Shown: piece after piece, positions 1 through 11,341 of the stretch
Position numbering within the stretch: the stretch's first letter is position 1
Layout of the letters: every line of letters begins with the position of its first letter
Assembly: GCF_036320965.1 (NCBI RefSeq)
Contig: NC_092234.1
Location: 32,306,203-32,370,202 of the forward strand
Direction: 5' to 3'
From: Panulirus ornatus
Lineage: Eukaryota > Arthropoda > Malacostraca > Decapoda > Palinuridae
DNA length: 64,000 bases
Made by a program: the position numbers and the translations under genes
Notes under the pieces: model-generated
Databases searched by the model: none
What the model was told of the DNA's origin: nothing
The model's input: the letters and a program-made list of their open reading frames with translations, nothing else

Positions 1-59
1 AAGGGATTATCGAGATCAGTGAAAACGTGTTCTGGAGGGATTTCTGAGGTCGCACAAAA

Positions 60-480
60 CGTGGGAACGACTGAAAACCTCCCCTGGAGCGCAGACGGCA
101 GAGGTATATCATCATCAATACCTAGAAAATCCTAGATGCTACAGTTCCCACCTAACATTGAGAAATAACATCCTCCCCACCACCACGACAGGCATGGAAG
201 GCTTTGTGAAATACGACCTCTTGAAACCCGAAGGGACGATGCGCACGAAGGGGGAGAACACCTTTAACGTCTGGGGACCGAGACTCTTCACCACCCTGCC
301 CTCTACCGTCAGGGACACCGCGGGATGCACGGTAGAGAAGTTCAAGGGTACATTGGACAGGTGCCTATGACGTGTTACCTAGACCAACCAGGCTGTGGGG
401 GTTATGAGGGCCTGAGGGATGCGGCTCCCTATGGCTTGGTCGACCAAAGGCTCATTCCAGGAAACTAGGGGCCCAAGCCC
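60..480 (+). pseudogene. Decayed LINE ORF2 C-terminal remnant
   Basis: The longest open stretch (158-370, 70 codons) contains GPRLFTTLPSTVRD followed by TVEKFKGTLDRCL. This is the familiar end of many animal non-LTR retrotransposon ORF2 proteins (pattern GPRLFN-LP..+R..-..FK..LD). Just upstream, about 110-160 in a different frame, YIIINT-stop-KILDATVP resembles the preceding Y.IIY.WKILE..VP block, so at least one frameshift and one stop have accumulated. No RT core (motifs A-C) is present in the window, so this is only the carboxy-terminal tail; the rest, if any, lies to the left of the window. Non-functional. The clade cannot be decided. Confidence 0.7.
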
Positions 481-595
481 GGGCTGAGGGGGTGAAGACC
501 TCCAAAGACTTCACTAGATATTCACGAGGGACTGACCTTGCACGACGAGGGCAATACGCCAACAAGGTGGGTACGACACGAAGAACCATTATGAA

Positions 596-960
596 CTGGG
601 AGAGGAACTTCTAGATGAGCGACGATCTAGGAGAGGAACTTCTAGATGAACGACGATCTAGGAGAGGAACTTCTAGATGAGCGACAATCTAGGAGAGGAA
701 ACTTCTAGATAAACAACGATCTAGGAGAGGAACTTCTAGATGAACGACGATCTAGGAGAGGAACTTCTAGATGAACGACGATCTAGGAGAGGAACTTCAA
801 GATGAACGACGATCTAGGAGAGGAACTTCTAGATAAACAACGATCTAGGAGAGGAACTTCTAGATAAACAACGATCTAGGAGAGGAACCTCTAGATAAAC
901 AACGATCTAGGAGAGGAACTTCCAGATAAACGACGATCTAGGAGAGGAACTTCTAGATAT
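596..960. repeat. 31-bp minisatellite, about 12 copies
   Basis: Tandem copies of a 31-bp unit containing TCTAGGAGAGGAACTTCTAG. Each unit carries the inverted pair TCTAG...CTAGA. Copies differ by a few substitutions (GATGAAC versus GATAAAC) and one has an extra A. No coding sense is apparent. Confidence 0.97.
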
Positions 961-1124
961 ACAGGGTGGCTAGAGACCACCATGGCGGAAGGCATGTCCC
1001 CAACCGCAGCACACAGGTCCAAAGGGAAACTTATCTAGAACTGCCAAAATAATGTTGTTTGTGCACCAAAGCAATGCCTCCGATCGTCATCATACTCAGG
1101 TTGTCAGATAAGTGAAATATCTGG

Positions 1125-1127
<3 letters not shown>

Positions 1128-1192
<65 letters not shown>
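1128..1192. repeat. (CA)n microsatellite
   Basis: Perfect CA array of about 65 bp. The 136-codon open frame across it is an artefact of the repeat and the downstream pyrimidine tract. Confidence 0.99.
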
Positions 1193-1194
<2 letters not shown>

Positions 1195-1254
1195 GACGCG
1201 GTCCTATCTTCTCTTTCAGGTTCTGATGTATATATGTCATCTCTCAGCTTCACA

Positions 1255-1480
1255 TGATACGTTCTCACCTTTCACTCTCCTGTCCTATGTTCCTTTCATT
1301 ATCCTGTCGTTATTTTCCTCCTCTCCTCCTCCTCCTTCTTCCTCCTCTTTATTCTCTTCCATCATCTCATCCTTCTTCATTTTACTTTTCCACTCCATCT
1401 CCCCTATCTCCTCCCATCCCTCTTCTTTCACCTTATCCCATTTTCCTCCTTTTCCTTTCTTTCCTTTCTCTTTGTTCCTA
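1255..1480. repeat. Polypyrimidine tract
   Basis: About 220 bp of nearly pure T/C on the plus strand, mostly TCC and TTC combinations, immediately after the CA array. No gene seen. Confidence 0.85.
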
Positions 1481-1704
1481 CCAGTGTATCGTGTCCGCTA
1501 CAATCCGGTAATAATTTCATAACTCAGTCTCCCGCCCTGCCCAGAGGCACGCCATGGTCTACTCCGGCTTTCGGATTACCAAGGCGGCCCGAGGAGGCCA
1601 TGTTAACGAGATCGTCATAGGAGCTGTCAGAATACCGAGACTGTCGCATTACTGAGGTCTGGTTAATGCTCTCTTAGCAGTGATTGTCGGATTGTGGAGG
1701 GTCA

Positions 1705-1945
1705 CGAATTATAGAGACTGCCGAATTACTAGAGACCGCTGAATTATAGAGACTGCCGAATTATAGAGACTGCCAAATTAATAGAGACCACCGAATTATA
1801 AAGACTGCCGAATTATAGAGGCTGCCGAATTATAGAGACCGCCGAATTATTGAGACTGCCAAATTACTAGAGACCGCCGAATGATAGAGACTGCCGAATT
1901 ATAGAGACTGCTGGATTACAGAGACTGCCGAATTACAGATACTCC
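1705..1945. repeat. Degenerate 17-19 bp minisatellite
   Basis: About 13 imperfect copies of a unit close to ATTATAGAGACTGCCGA, with small length changes. The flanks (1,610-1,700 and 1,945-2,100) contain looser relatives such as GAGACTG, so the array has decayed outward. Confidence 0.9.
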
Positions 1946-2830
1946 CGGATCACAGAAAGAGTCGAATTATACGAAGTGAGATGACCAGGAGTTCAGCGGT
2001 CAGGCTAGTAAGGTGGTGGAGACTGACGCATATATGAAGACTGTATGGTGACCACATCGGTCAGACTGCGGAGACTACCGCCATTACCAAGACTCGCACG
2101 AAAGACACACACGAACTACAGAGGGCTCGAATCGTTCGAGATCTGACGACAATTTCGTATCACGGTCCAACACCCAACACGAACGCCACACGACTGACCC
2201 CTTTCATCTTAATGGTGCGACCACGACGGTTCACTCTTGGGTGAGGTGGCCTGGCCTTTGACCTGACTCTTGATGGGATGGGTCGAAGGTCATGCCATCA
2301 TGTCCAAGGGATCGTATAGTCTTGCTCACGGTTCTGACCGTCGTCGTATAGAAAAGTCAGACGTTGGACTGTCAAAGAGCGGGATACTGCGACTGAGGGA
2401 ACCTGCCGCCCTTCTCACCTCTCCTCTCCTTCGCCTCTCCCTCCCTCTATCCGTCACGTTGCACCTGATGCAGACGGACGGAAGAAAACGAGAAACAGGT
2501 GGGTGGAGAGCTCCGTCCCTTACCTCTTTCAACCCCTGACGCGCGTGCGCGACGAAGATCTTTTTCCAACCCAAGATCGTACGGTTGTGGTCGGGTACCT
2601 ACATCTCTGTCTATCATACGGGCAAATGGAAAAATACACGAATGTACAGATACACAAACACTAGCCCACGTCAGTATTATACTTCGTCTTACATTCAGTA
2701 CCTTTCACGCCTACGTCTTCCGCAATTAGTCATAGATGTACACCAAAGTTACTCAGAGAAACACCGCGCCTGTGCTACTGTGATTAATTATTTGCGGCAC
2801 TTCACAGTGAACTATGAATCAGCTTCGTAG

Positions 2831-2831
<1 letters not shown>

Positions 2832-2908
<77 letters not shown>
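2832..2908. repeat. (GA)n microsatellite
   Basis: Perfect AG dinucleotide array of about 77 bp. The 2,000-2,830 stretch before it shows no recognisable gene. Confidence 0.99.
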
Positions 2909-2910
<2 letters not shown>

Positions 2911-3094
2911 CGGGACGTCTACGATTCACTAACTCCTAAATCAAATTCTCATAAGCTGTAATATTCTGGGGACACCGGATGATTAAACGCACTTAAATCA
3001 CATAACAACTAGAAAATGGTGAATGGAAGTTTCAGCCGCAATCATCATCGTTCAGGGAGTCTGAATTTTTAACGTTGGTCTCCGTGGCTGGTGC

Positions 3095-3415
3095 AATCCA
3101 GGGCCTCCCTGACTTGCAGACAATCGCCCTTACATCCTACCTCATCCGAGACCTCAATGATGATCGCCCTTATAATCTACTTCATCCATGGCCTCCCTGA
3201 TTTATATATAATCTCCCTACCATCCTGTATCATGCAAGACGTCACTGATAATCGCCCTTGTAATCTACTTCATCCAAGGCCTCCCTGACTCGCAGATAAT
3301 CTCCCTGACATCCTGTCTTATCCAAGGCCACACTGATATCCGCCCTTATCATCTACCTCATCCAAGGCCTCCCTGACTCGCAGCTAATCGCCCTTACATC
3401 CTCCCATATCCAGTA
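3095..3415. repeat. About 48-bp degenerate minisatellite, 6-7 copies
   Basis: Imperfect units built around ATCCAAGGCCTCCCTGACTC, a variable segment, then AATCGCCCTTACATC. Divergence between units is considerable. Confidence 0.88.
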
Positions 3416-4199
3416 ACACAGCAGCAACAACTTACCGAAGTCTTCCTAACCTGCAGCCCATCTCTGCCCCAGGGGCGTAGAGAACCCATAATATATCCCA
3501 CACTACCAACACCATACACCCACCACCATACGCGGTCTATGACGACGGGAGCAGATGTTGGTCGAGTCACGTCACACCAAACCTCTGCTCTGTCGTAAGC
3601 TCAAGGCACCGGGATTGGATACGGGAGCACGGCCGTGTGATTGGCAGTCCGCTCAGCGGAACGAAGGTGTCCAGATGATCGCTGCTGAACTCTTATGAAA
3701 GACCTCACAAATGTGGGGCTATAACAGACACTCGCAGATTTTTAATCTACGATATAAAGGTTGTGTTGATGTGAAAGTCCTTCACTGTTTTTACTTTCCT
3801 AAATCTTTTAATATCCTAAACTGATGAAAGAAAGTAAACAAAGAGAAAGCGGTACAAGGAAGGAATCAAATATTAAATACATCAAAACTCCCTGAAGTAA
3901 GTACCAAAAATTAAGAATAAAAACAATGAAAAATCGTGTTACCATCGATAGAATATTATCCAGTTATCACACTCCAGATTTGTATAATAAAAAGTGAAAT
4001 TCTCATATGCTCGTATATACCCTTTTTCGTACACAGCTATTGAAAACCAACCGAACAATCCGAACTGGTAATGAGACCCGTCAAAACAGTGGGCGACGCT
4101 AAAACATCCGATATCCAAGCCGACATCCCTCACTAAAACAGACCAGCTAGACTGTGTTTAGCGATACGCGAAGACCCACACATGATTAATAGCTCCGTC

Positions 4200-5080
4200 A
4201 ACATTTCAGACTGGGGCACGCTAGGCTAATGGGATTGATCCAAGACTGAAACCCAACCCGTCTTGAAGGTCATCCCCTGGCCTCTTACCCGTCCTGACCT
4301 CACACATCTCCATCATAACCCAACTTTCAAGGTCACGGTGCTCCCCCCACCTTCGCCCTAGGCTTAAAATCATAGCCTAACCTGATCTAACATAACATAA
4401 CCTAGTTTAACCTAAGCTAACCTAACCTGATCTAACATAACATAGCCTAGTTTAACCTAACCTAACCATCCTGAACTCACACAACTCCATCATGATGCCA
4501 CCTATCACCATAATAACCCAACTTGATCCAAACTAACACAGCCTAGCAGAACCAAGCTAGCTAGCCAGCCCAATATAGCTAGTTAACCTAACCTAACCTA
4601 ATTTGATCCAAACTAACAGCCTAGCAGAACCCAGCTAGCTAGCCAGCCCAATATTAACCTGACCTAACCCCTCCATCATGACGTCTCACATACCGATCGT
4701 AACACCTTACAGCTGAATTGGCCCTAACCATCCACAACCCACAAGATTTACTCTTACTGACCTCAATCCTATCCATTCACACCCTACTTACTAACACTAT
4801 CCAACCTCACTCCTAGAACCTTAACCATCCTAACTTTACTCTCCTAATCATCCTTAACTTACACCCCTACTCACTGTGATTCAACAATGTCTATTCTAAT
4901 CCCAAGTGGTTTAAGCGTCCTCCAGCCCACAATTGTATATATCCTGTCACTCCTTGCAGCCTCTACCTATTGTGATCCCCATAACCCTACTAATCCCGAT
5001 ACTAGCTAGAACCCAACCCATCTTGATCGCACAACCTTAGGTACTGTGACCCTACAACTACCTCATCCTGAGCCTAATAA
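4200..5080. repeat. CCTAA-rich region with local duplications
   Basis: A C/T/A-rich block dense in CTAACC words. Two clear tandem duplications stand out: a 45-bp unit beginning CCTGATCTAACATAACATA (4,381-4,425 and 4,426-4,470) and a 70-80 bp unit beginning TTGATCCAAACTAACA (4,523-4,602 and 4,603-4,670). At about 4,580 there are three consecutive CCTAA units, the complement of the arthropod telomere repeat TTAGG, but the surrounding sequence is not a clean telomeric array. Confidence 0.8.
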
Positions 5081-5247
5081 TCAGCATCTTCCCCCCCGAC
5101 GATCTCTTTCTAAACACTAAATATCTTGATTATGGTCCGGCTCCCACGAATACCGAAGTGCTCATGGCGGAGCCCCGGGAGTACCCGTTCCATCGAGGTA
5201 AGGGGGCGACCCCCAGCGAACACCGATTCTATGGTTTGTTAGGTTGT

Positions 5248-5287
5248 ATGTCAGTGCCTGAGTCTTAATGTCAGTGCCTGAGTCTTA
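5248..5287. repeat. 20-bp perfect tandem duplication
   Basis: Two adjacent identical copies of ATGTCAGTGCCTGAGTCTTA. Confidence 0.97.
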
Positions 5288-5337
5288 ACACCCGACCTAA
5301 CCTAACCTGGCACGAACAGTAACTACACGTGGACAAG

Positions 5338-6000
5338 ACAAAAGGCAAGATGAAGACACTGTCCACGGTTAACCTAGAAATTACACAGAAGTCCACTTTG
5401 GTGATAAAAAACAATAACTGACACGAACTGTTTGGTAAACCGACGTTGAAAGTTAAAGAAGAGCTTGACCTTGGAGCGATTATCAGTGATGACTTTAGAT
5501 ACGGCAGACAAAGCCTAGCTGAGTACAGATACAGTGATCAGGAATGCTGTGATTCATAGCCAGAAATATAAGCTACAAAACAAAGGATATAATACTCATC
5601 CTTCATAAAGCCCAGGTCAGACCTCACTTGGAATAAGCCGTGAAGTTCTGGTAATCAAACATGATCAAAGATGGAGGAAAACTGCTACGAATTCAAACAG
5701 CAACCAAACAACTCCCTTCACTGACAACTGAACCTTATGCGGATAGACTTATACACCTGCAATCATCAGAACACCAGATTCTGAGATCTAATGAAAAGCC
5801 TTCAAATTAGCAAACAATTATGACAACATAATATGCGACAATTTCTTCACAGATTCAACGACCAGAAATAATGGCATGAAAATTAAAAGGACATATAACA
5901 GCACTTCCCCCCCCCCCCCACTTGTGTGGTTTCACACTGGATGAAGCTACCACCAGATGATGTAAATACAATGACAATTAATACTTTCAAATAAAGGATA
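5338..6000 (+). pseudogene. Decayed CR1-like LINE reverse transcriptase fragment
   Basis: Reading the plus strand with a few stops and frameshifts gives, in order, the landmarks of the C-terminal half of CR1-type RTs. These are a post-motif-C segment ending EELDLGAIISDDF (family pattern EEKDLGV.IS.DLK), a decayed RP.LEY..W segment near 5,610-5,650, KLANNYDNIICDNFF then TTRNNGMKIKR (family STTRNNG.K), and HWMKLPPDDVN followed by TINTFK (family WN.LP..VV....TIN.FK). The catalytic FADD block is not present. A poly-C run (about 5,907-5,920) sits inside it. Multiple stops show the copy is dead. I am confident it is LINE-derived; the subfamily is not resolved. Confidence 0.85.
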
Positions 6001-6835
6001 CACAACTGTTTTTATGATACCTACTCTCAGTTAATAACCGTTGTTCTCAATTACTTTTTACATTCATCCTTTGACTTATTTCCACCCACCCCCAAGAATC
6101 TAGACCCCTGTGTCGCGATTGTCACGATCATAGGAAATCTTTTTTCCCCGTCTACACTTTCTTATAAGATTTCCGTGGTAGCTGGTACCCCATCCGTTAC
6201 TTCTATACCACATTTCTTCTCGTTCCTACCGGCAGCTGTGGCGGAGGGAGAGGTGGCCAAGTGGGGAGGAGCCTTCGCCTTAACTATGCTGTTTCAATCA
6301 ATGAGTAAGCACTAGCTTCAGCAGATAACCTGGTCATGGACCTTCAGGTTTTGAGACTTTTGTACTTCAAGATGACCGATATGTCACCACGAGTGGTTGT
6401 TTATCTCTTGAATCCTACAACCAGCCAGCTCGTCTTCCTGTTACGGTCTGGCTTAAGCAAGGGACGGACCCTCTTTCACTTACGTGCGCCCTATAATACT
6501 TTGAGATTTTGGATGATACCTCAACAGGTCCTTGGGGTAAAGAAAGAAAAAAAAGTCAGAGACAAGAGCCATTAATGAGATTCTCGTTTTACAAGTGTGG
6601 TATTTTACAGTCTGACTCACACCGCTTGGTAACTAGTTATACCGCATGACTTTGAACTTTACGTATGTTCGTCGTAATTAACAAACTGCAATATACTAAA
6701 GGGGAATAATAAGGCTAAACCGAACATAATGATGAGTAATTTTCCCCCACATGGGACTCTGATCATACAATCAATCATCGTCGGTAATATAGAAGGTTTT
6801 CATATATATCTAATATTTGAGGAACATAATATACG
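6000..6835. other. No gene seen
   Basis: Unique-looking AT-rich sequence. The only recognisable item is a segment at about 6,313-6,345 (AGCAGATAACCTGGTCATGG) that resembles the duplicated unit at 43.2 kb. Confidence 0.6.
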
Positions 6836-6880
<45 letters not shown>

Positions 6881-6890
6881 TGTGTGTGTT
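6836..6890. repeat. (GT)n microsatellite
   Basis: GT array of about 55 bp interrupted once by TATG. Confidence 0.98.
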
Positions 6891-7062
6891 ATACAGCACC
6901 ATCCTCAGAGCCGGTGTGTGTCGTCTATTAACACAGCTCTGATACAGAGTCCTAAGCAGTCATCCTTGACCAAATCTTACCATAGCGAGAGAAGTGGTGC
7001 GACATTACGCAGCCGGCCGGCCGTGCGCAGACACCCTCTCAGTTTACCCCGTCACTCATTTG

Positions 7063-7065
<3 letters not shown>

Positions 7066-7123
<58 letters not shown>
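7066..7123. repeat. (CT)n microsatellite
   Basis: Perfect CT array of about 58 bp. Open frames through it encode only Leu-Ser repeats. From 7,124 to 8,045 I see no gene. Confidence 0.99.
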
Positions 7124-7126
<3 letters not shown>

Positions 7127-8043
7127 ACGACATTGTTGAAGCGATCGCCAATCTTTTTTTTTCTCTTGGTGCACGCGTCGCACACGATGTACTGGAGTAT
7201 GATGGGTCATTTGTCAGTCACGCTTTCCTCACGGTGTACTTGCACGGTCACCACGGTGGACCAAGGGTTGCCATCACACGCTGATGACGACGCGTTACGT
7301 CAACCGCAACACTTCATTAACAACCCGCGCTTGACATTCCTGTCTTAAATATGAAATTTCCTGCTCCGTCATGTCTCCTGGGCTACCATGGTGTCGCTAC
7401 CACACTCACGTAAGGACGTGTTACACTAAAAAAAATCATTATTGCTTTGTAGTTTATATTAGTTTACCTTAACTATCACTTTCCAGTAATACCTTTTCAC
7501 GATGGGTTCCAGTGGTGGAGACAGTACATACAACAACTAGGTTATCCGTGCTTCGATGACCACTCCTACAGTCTTATTTCTAGTGACGTATCTATTCACA
7601 AGAGAAAGTCAAACCGCTGAAAAAAAAAAAAATTCCTTTTACGCATAATTTCGATGTATACTCCAACTATTTACACTTTTTTCTACGTTTCTTTTGCTAA
7701 GGATGACAACTGCCGCAACTACCAACACGAAAATCTTTAACTACTTCGTTAAACATCCCGGAAACACTTAATCAACTGCTGCTCACATCATACTACTTAC
7801 GGTTTCATGATAAGATGATCAAACTATAACTATTGGACAAGGTATATTACCTCAGTAACCCCTGTAAGATAAGGCCGTATGAAGAGTAAGCAGTCCACCT
7901 AATGGAATCGAGAATGGAGCAATGATAGATAGACAGACAGCCAGATAGATTAGAAGATAGACAAGTTCGGCTGTTTCTGCGTAATGGGATGACCTATACA
8001 AATGCGTACTATCACATAATTAACCTCAACAATACCATATTAC

Positions 8044-8046
<3 letters not shown>

Positions 8047-8115
<69 letters not shown>
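8047..8115. repeat. (AT)n microsatellite
   Basis: Perfect AT array of about 69 bp. Confidence 0.99.
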
Positions 8116-8116
<1 letters not shown>

Positions 8117-8849
8117 TGCAGGTCATGTTGCAGTTGACGTGGGAGGAACCCAGACTGTGGCGCGGCTGATATCAATTACCAGAGCTGAGGAGGTCAGGCC
8201 CCTGAGCCTGTGAGGCCACATCGAGAACCCTGGTAATAACAGTGGCTGAACTATGTACACACCTTACATGTTTTACATATCATTTCGGCGTTTACATTTC
8301 ATTTGCCTCGAGAGCGTTTTTGCCACGGCATTTGCAAGGATATCCAGGCGTTTGGCGAAAGCTTCGGCCAGAAGGGGGGGAATACTTCAGAAGGATCTCG
8401 GGAGTTTGATAACGTAAACTTATAACTTCTGGTGGTATAACATTATCCTGTACCAACGTGACAACATGTCTCCCACAGCCTTCGTGTATTCGTCGTGCTG
8501 TAACAAACGTATTGGATTCAACAAACGATAGGACAAATTAACTTTCATTCTGGTGGGTTGACACAGAGGAATGTGTGGCTACACCCTGAAGCCGAGGTTT
8601 AAACAAATGCTGTTGTCTACTACGCTAAAACTATCCTTCAGCGAAGACGGCCGGTGCACCAGACTTACCTGAAGTGGAAGCTATGTGGCTCGTTACGGCC
8701 ATCTCATACCATGGTGAGGGCAGGCTGGGGAAGGCCTCTTCCTTACCTGAAACGGAAGAAGACGAGACGTTAGCACGGGCGGGTGAGGAGCAGGCACAGG
8801 AATCAAGTCGATTGGGAAACCTGGGGAATCTTTGTCCCGGTATAAGTGA

Positions 8850-9350
8850 GTGAGATGGAGGATGTCTGTGTCTCAGTGCACTGAGGAAAAAAGAATTATT
8901 TCTATCTCAGAGAGAGGTATTTCTACCTCACTGAGTAAGATGGAAGAAGTCTGTGACTCAGCATGGTGAGGGAAATGAAAGATCTTTGTCTCCATGAAGT
9001 GAGTAAGATGGAGCACGTCTGGGTCTCAATACAGTGAGAAACATGGAGGATCTTTGTCTCAGTGAGTAAGATGGAGGATGTCTGTCTCTCAATATAGTGA
9101 GAGACATGAAGGATCTTTGTCTCAGTAAGTAAGATGGAGGATGTCTGTCTCTCAATATAGTGAGAAACATGAAGGATCTTTGTCTCAGTGAGTAAGACGG
9201 AGGATGTCTGTGTCGCAGTATATTCAGCAAAGCGGGGGATGTCAGAGAAAACTGAGGATCTTTGTCTAAGTGCTTTAAAGTGAGGGATGCCAGTGGGATC
9301 TTTGCCTCTCAAGACTCGTGACTGAAGTGAAGGATGTCAACAGTGTAGTG
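8850..9350. repeat. 63-bp minisatellite, about 6-8 copies
   Basis: Units run GTGAGTAAGATGGAGGATGT, then CTGTCTCTCAATATAGTGAG, then a GGATCTTTGTCTCA end. The central copies (9,050-9,230) are nearly identical and the outer ones decay. Because 63 is divisible by three, long open frames run through it on the minus strand with a 21-residue periodicity (ETKILHVSHYIERQTSS); these look like repeat artefacts. Confidence 0.95.
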
Positions 9351-9381
9351 AATTAGACGGAGGACGTCTGTTGCCATACAG

Positions 9382-9384
<3 letters not shown>

Positions 9385-9461
<77 letters not shown>
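9385..9461. repeat. (GA)n microsatellite
   Basis: Perfect GA array of about 77 bp. A G-rich run follows near 9,550. Confidence 0.99.
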
Positions 9462-9463
<2 letters not shown>

Positions 9464-9929
9464 AAGGACCTTTGTCACTAAGACGAGAGTTGAGGAATAT
9501 CTGTGTCACTAGAGATAAAAAATTATTTAATGGAGGGACAGGAAGGGTTGGGGGGGTGGGGGGGTTGTCTTTGTCTCAAAGCTATGAGTGGAGTAGACCG
9601 CCTCCATTTAGGGAATAAACAATACAGTCATTTAGTGAATGACAATAATTATCGTAACGTTCGTATGTAACAATATGATCCAGCCTCCTATATGTCTGTA
9701 TGTACGTGCGTATGTATGGACGCCACCTCTATAAAATAAGTGTGTGGAACGACCAACATCCGTCCCTTTATATGGAGCGGAGAAGATATGGTCCTCATTA
9801 ATTAGCATGACATTATTTCTAGAGTCATTCAAGGAATCTAAGAGAACCTGGTGTGATAATGATCGAGAGGTCTCCATACACTTCTTTATGAAGTAAATCC
9901 TGCTTTAAATGAGACACATATTAGTTAAT

Positions 9930-9965
9930 GATAATAATAACAACAACAATAATAATAATAATGAC

Positions 9966-10017
<52 letters not shown>

Positions 10018-10023
10018 TAATAC
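9930..10023. repeat. (ATA)n microsatellite
   Basis: AAT/ATA trinucleotide array, directly against the A-tail side of the SINE-like element that follows. Confidence 0.98.
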
Positions 10024-10252
10024 TTTTTTTTCATACTATTCGCCACTTCCCGCATTAGCGAGGTAGCGTTAAGAACAGAGGACTGGGCCTTCGAGGTAAT
10101 ATCCTCACATGGGCCCCTTCTCTGTTCCTTCTTTTGGAAAATTAAAAACGAGGGGAGGATTTCCAGCCACCCGCTCCCTCCCCTTTTAGTCGCCTTCTAC
10201 GACACGCAGGGAATACGTGGGAAGTATTCTTTCTCCCCTATCCCTAGGGATA
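10024..10252 (-). mobile_element. SINE-like element, copy A
   Basis: A ~230-bp non-coding unit recurring at 41.6 and 47.7 kb, with a degenerate relative at 57.2 kb. Read on the minus strand it starts near CCCTAGGGATAGGGGAGAAA and passes through the highly conserved GTCGTAGAAGGCGACTAAAA. A GGAAATCCTCCCCTCG block and TTTTCCAAAAGAAGGAACAG follow. It ends with TTAACGCTACCTCGCTAATG, GCGGGAAGTGGCGAA and an A-run. The length, the lack of an ORF and the A-tail fit a SINE. I do not see a clear tRNA-type A/B promoter, so the class is inferred. The tail matches the LINE tail at 40.4 and 53.7 kb. Bounded by (AAT)n on one side and (ACT)n(AAT)n on the other. Confidence 0.85.
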
Positions 10253-10253
10253 A

Positions 10254-10288
<35 letters not shown>

Positions 10289-10315
10289 ATAATAATAATA
10301 ATAATAATAGTAATA
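10253..10315. repeat. (ACT)n(AAT)n compound microsatellite
   Basis: TACTACTAC... turning into AATAATAAT..., beginning at the end of the SINE-like element. Confidence 0.98.
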
Positions 10316-10561
10316 ATGGTTTCCCTTAAGCCTCCTCCGTGGAATACTGGTGCGGATATCAACATTCACTTGTATATTTACTCGTGTATGTTCTTTAGTA
10401 ATCAACTTGATCTACCCGTCGATCTACCTGCTGGAAATTATCTACTCCCTCCAGTGCAACACACTCCCGTTATATTTTTCTCTCAATAAGAAATATAAAC
10501 TTAAAACATCTTCTTGGCATCGTCTTTTTGTCTCAAGTGATCTCGCTCAGCTCTCCCCGTC

Positions 10562-10564
<3 letters not shown>

Positions 10565-10612
<48 letters not shown>
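10565..10612. repeat. (CA)n microsatellite
   Basis: Perfect CA array. The next ~430 bp (10,620-11,040) show no gene; there is a loose CTCACC/TCATTC-rich segment at 10,700-10,870. Confidence 0.99.
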
Positions 10613-11046
10613 AGAACCTCGCGAAAGAAGAGTTTTTTAACTCATTAATCTTAATCAGTTCACACATCAGGTCTGCTCAAATTACTCATCGCCCCACCTC
10701 ACTCAGCAGACAAGTAAAGGTCCTCATGATTTACTTCAATTCGTCCTCCTACACCCGAGGCCATTCAGCTCATTCATCTTCGCCCCTAAATTCACCTCAC
10801 TCACCTTCACCTCACCCTCCACGTCATATCCCTGATCTTACTCTTCTTACTCAACTCATTCATCACTCCTCCCCGAGACTGGTTTCACCGATGTCCCCGA
10901 TACAGGGAACAATGGCCCTTAATAGGTTATTATCAGATACGAATTCTACTATCATATGCTGTAATTACGACAAAATGACTATATCAAACATAATGACCAA
11001 GTGAAGTTCTCGGTGCGCGCGCACGCGCTCGTTTGTGTGTATGTGT

Positions 11047-11047
<1 letters not shown>

Positions 11048-11104
<57 letters not shown>
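11048..11104. repeat. (GA)n microsatellite
   Basis: Perfect AG array of about 57 bp. Confidence 0.99.
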
Positions 11105-11106
<2 letters not shown>

Positions 11107-11204
11107 TGTATAAGTATCATGTCTTTATTCTTACGTGAACACACACAGACACACACACGCCTAGGGACCCACTTATCGACTATCCCTGAGAGGAAGATGA
11201 TAAG

Positions 11205-11322
11205 CTAGGATTGACTGCGGACAGGGAGGGGCCAAGAATCGAACCCATACGTATATAGTTCCAAGCAGGCCCGTGCTGACTCATGGTCAGTACCGCAAAC
11301 CACTACACCATAGAGGCCTGTG
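11205..11322 (-). mobile_element. tRNA-derived SINE head
   Basis: On the minus strand, TGGTGTAGTGGTTTGCGGT (around 11,292-11,310) fits the RNA polymerase III A box (TRGYNNARNNGG), and GGGTTCGATTCTTGG (around 11,232-11,247) fits the B box (GGTTCGANNCC). The A-B spacing is about 64 bp, longer than in a standard tRNA, and no full cloverleaf with an acceptor stem was found. It is therefore better called a tRNA-derived SINE than a tRNA gene. A (GT)n array of about 22 bp (11,320-11,341) lies at its 5' side. Confidence 0.65.
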
Positions 11323-11341
11323 TGTGTGTGTGTGTGTGTGT

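Noticed and set aside
596..960. CRISPR array
   Set aside because: Units are contiguous 31-bp copies with no unique spacers, and the sequence is eukaryotic.
4577..4602. Chromosome end (telomere)
   Set aside because: Only three consecutive CCTAA units, embedded in unrelated duplicated sequence inside the window.
11205..11322. True tRNA gene
   Set aside because: A and B boxes are present, but A-B spacing is long and no acceptor-stem pairing could be found.
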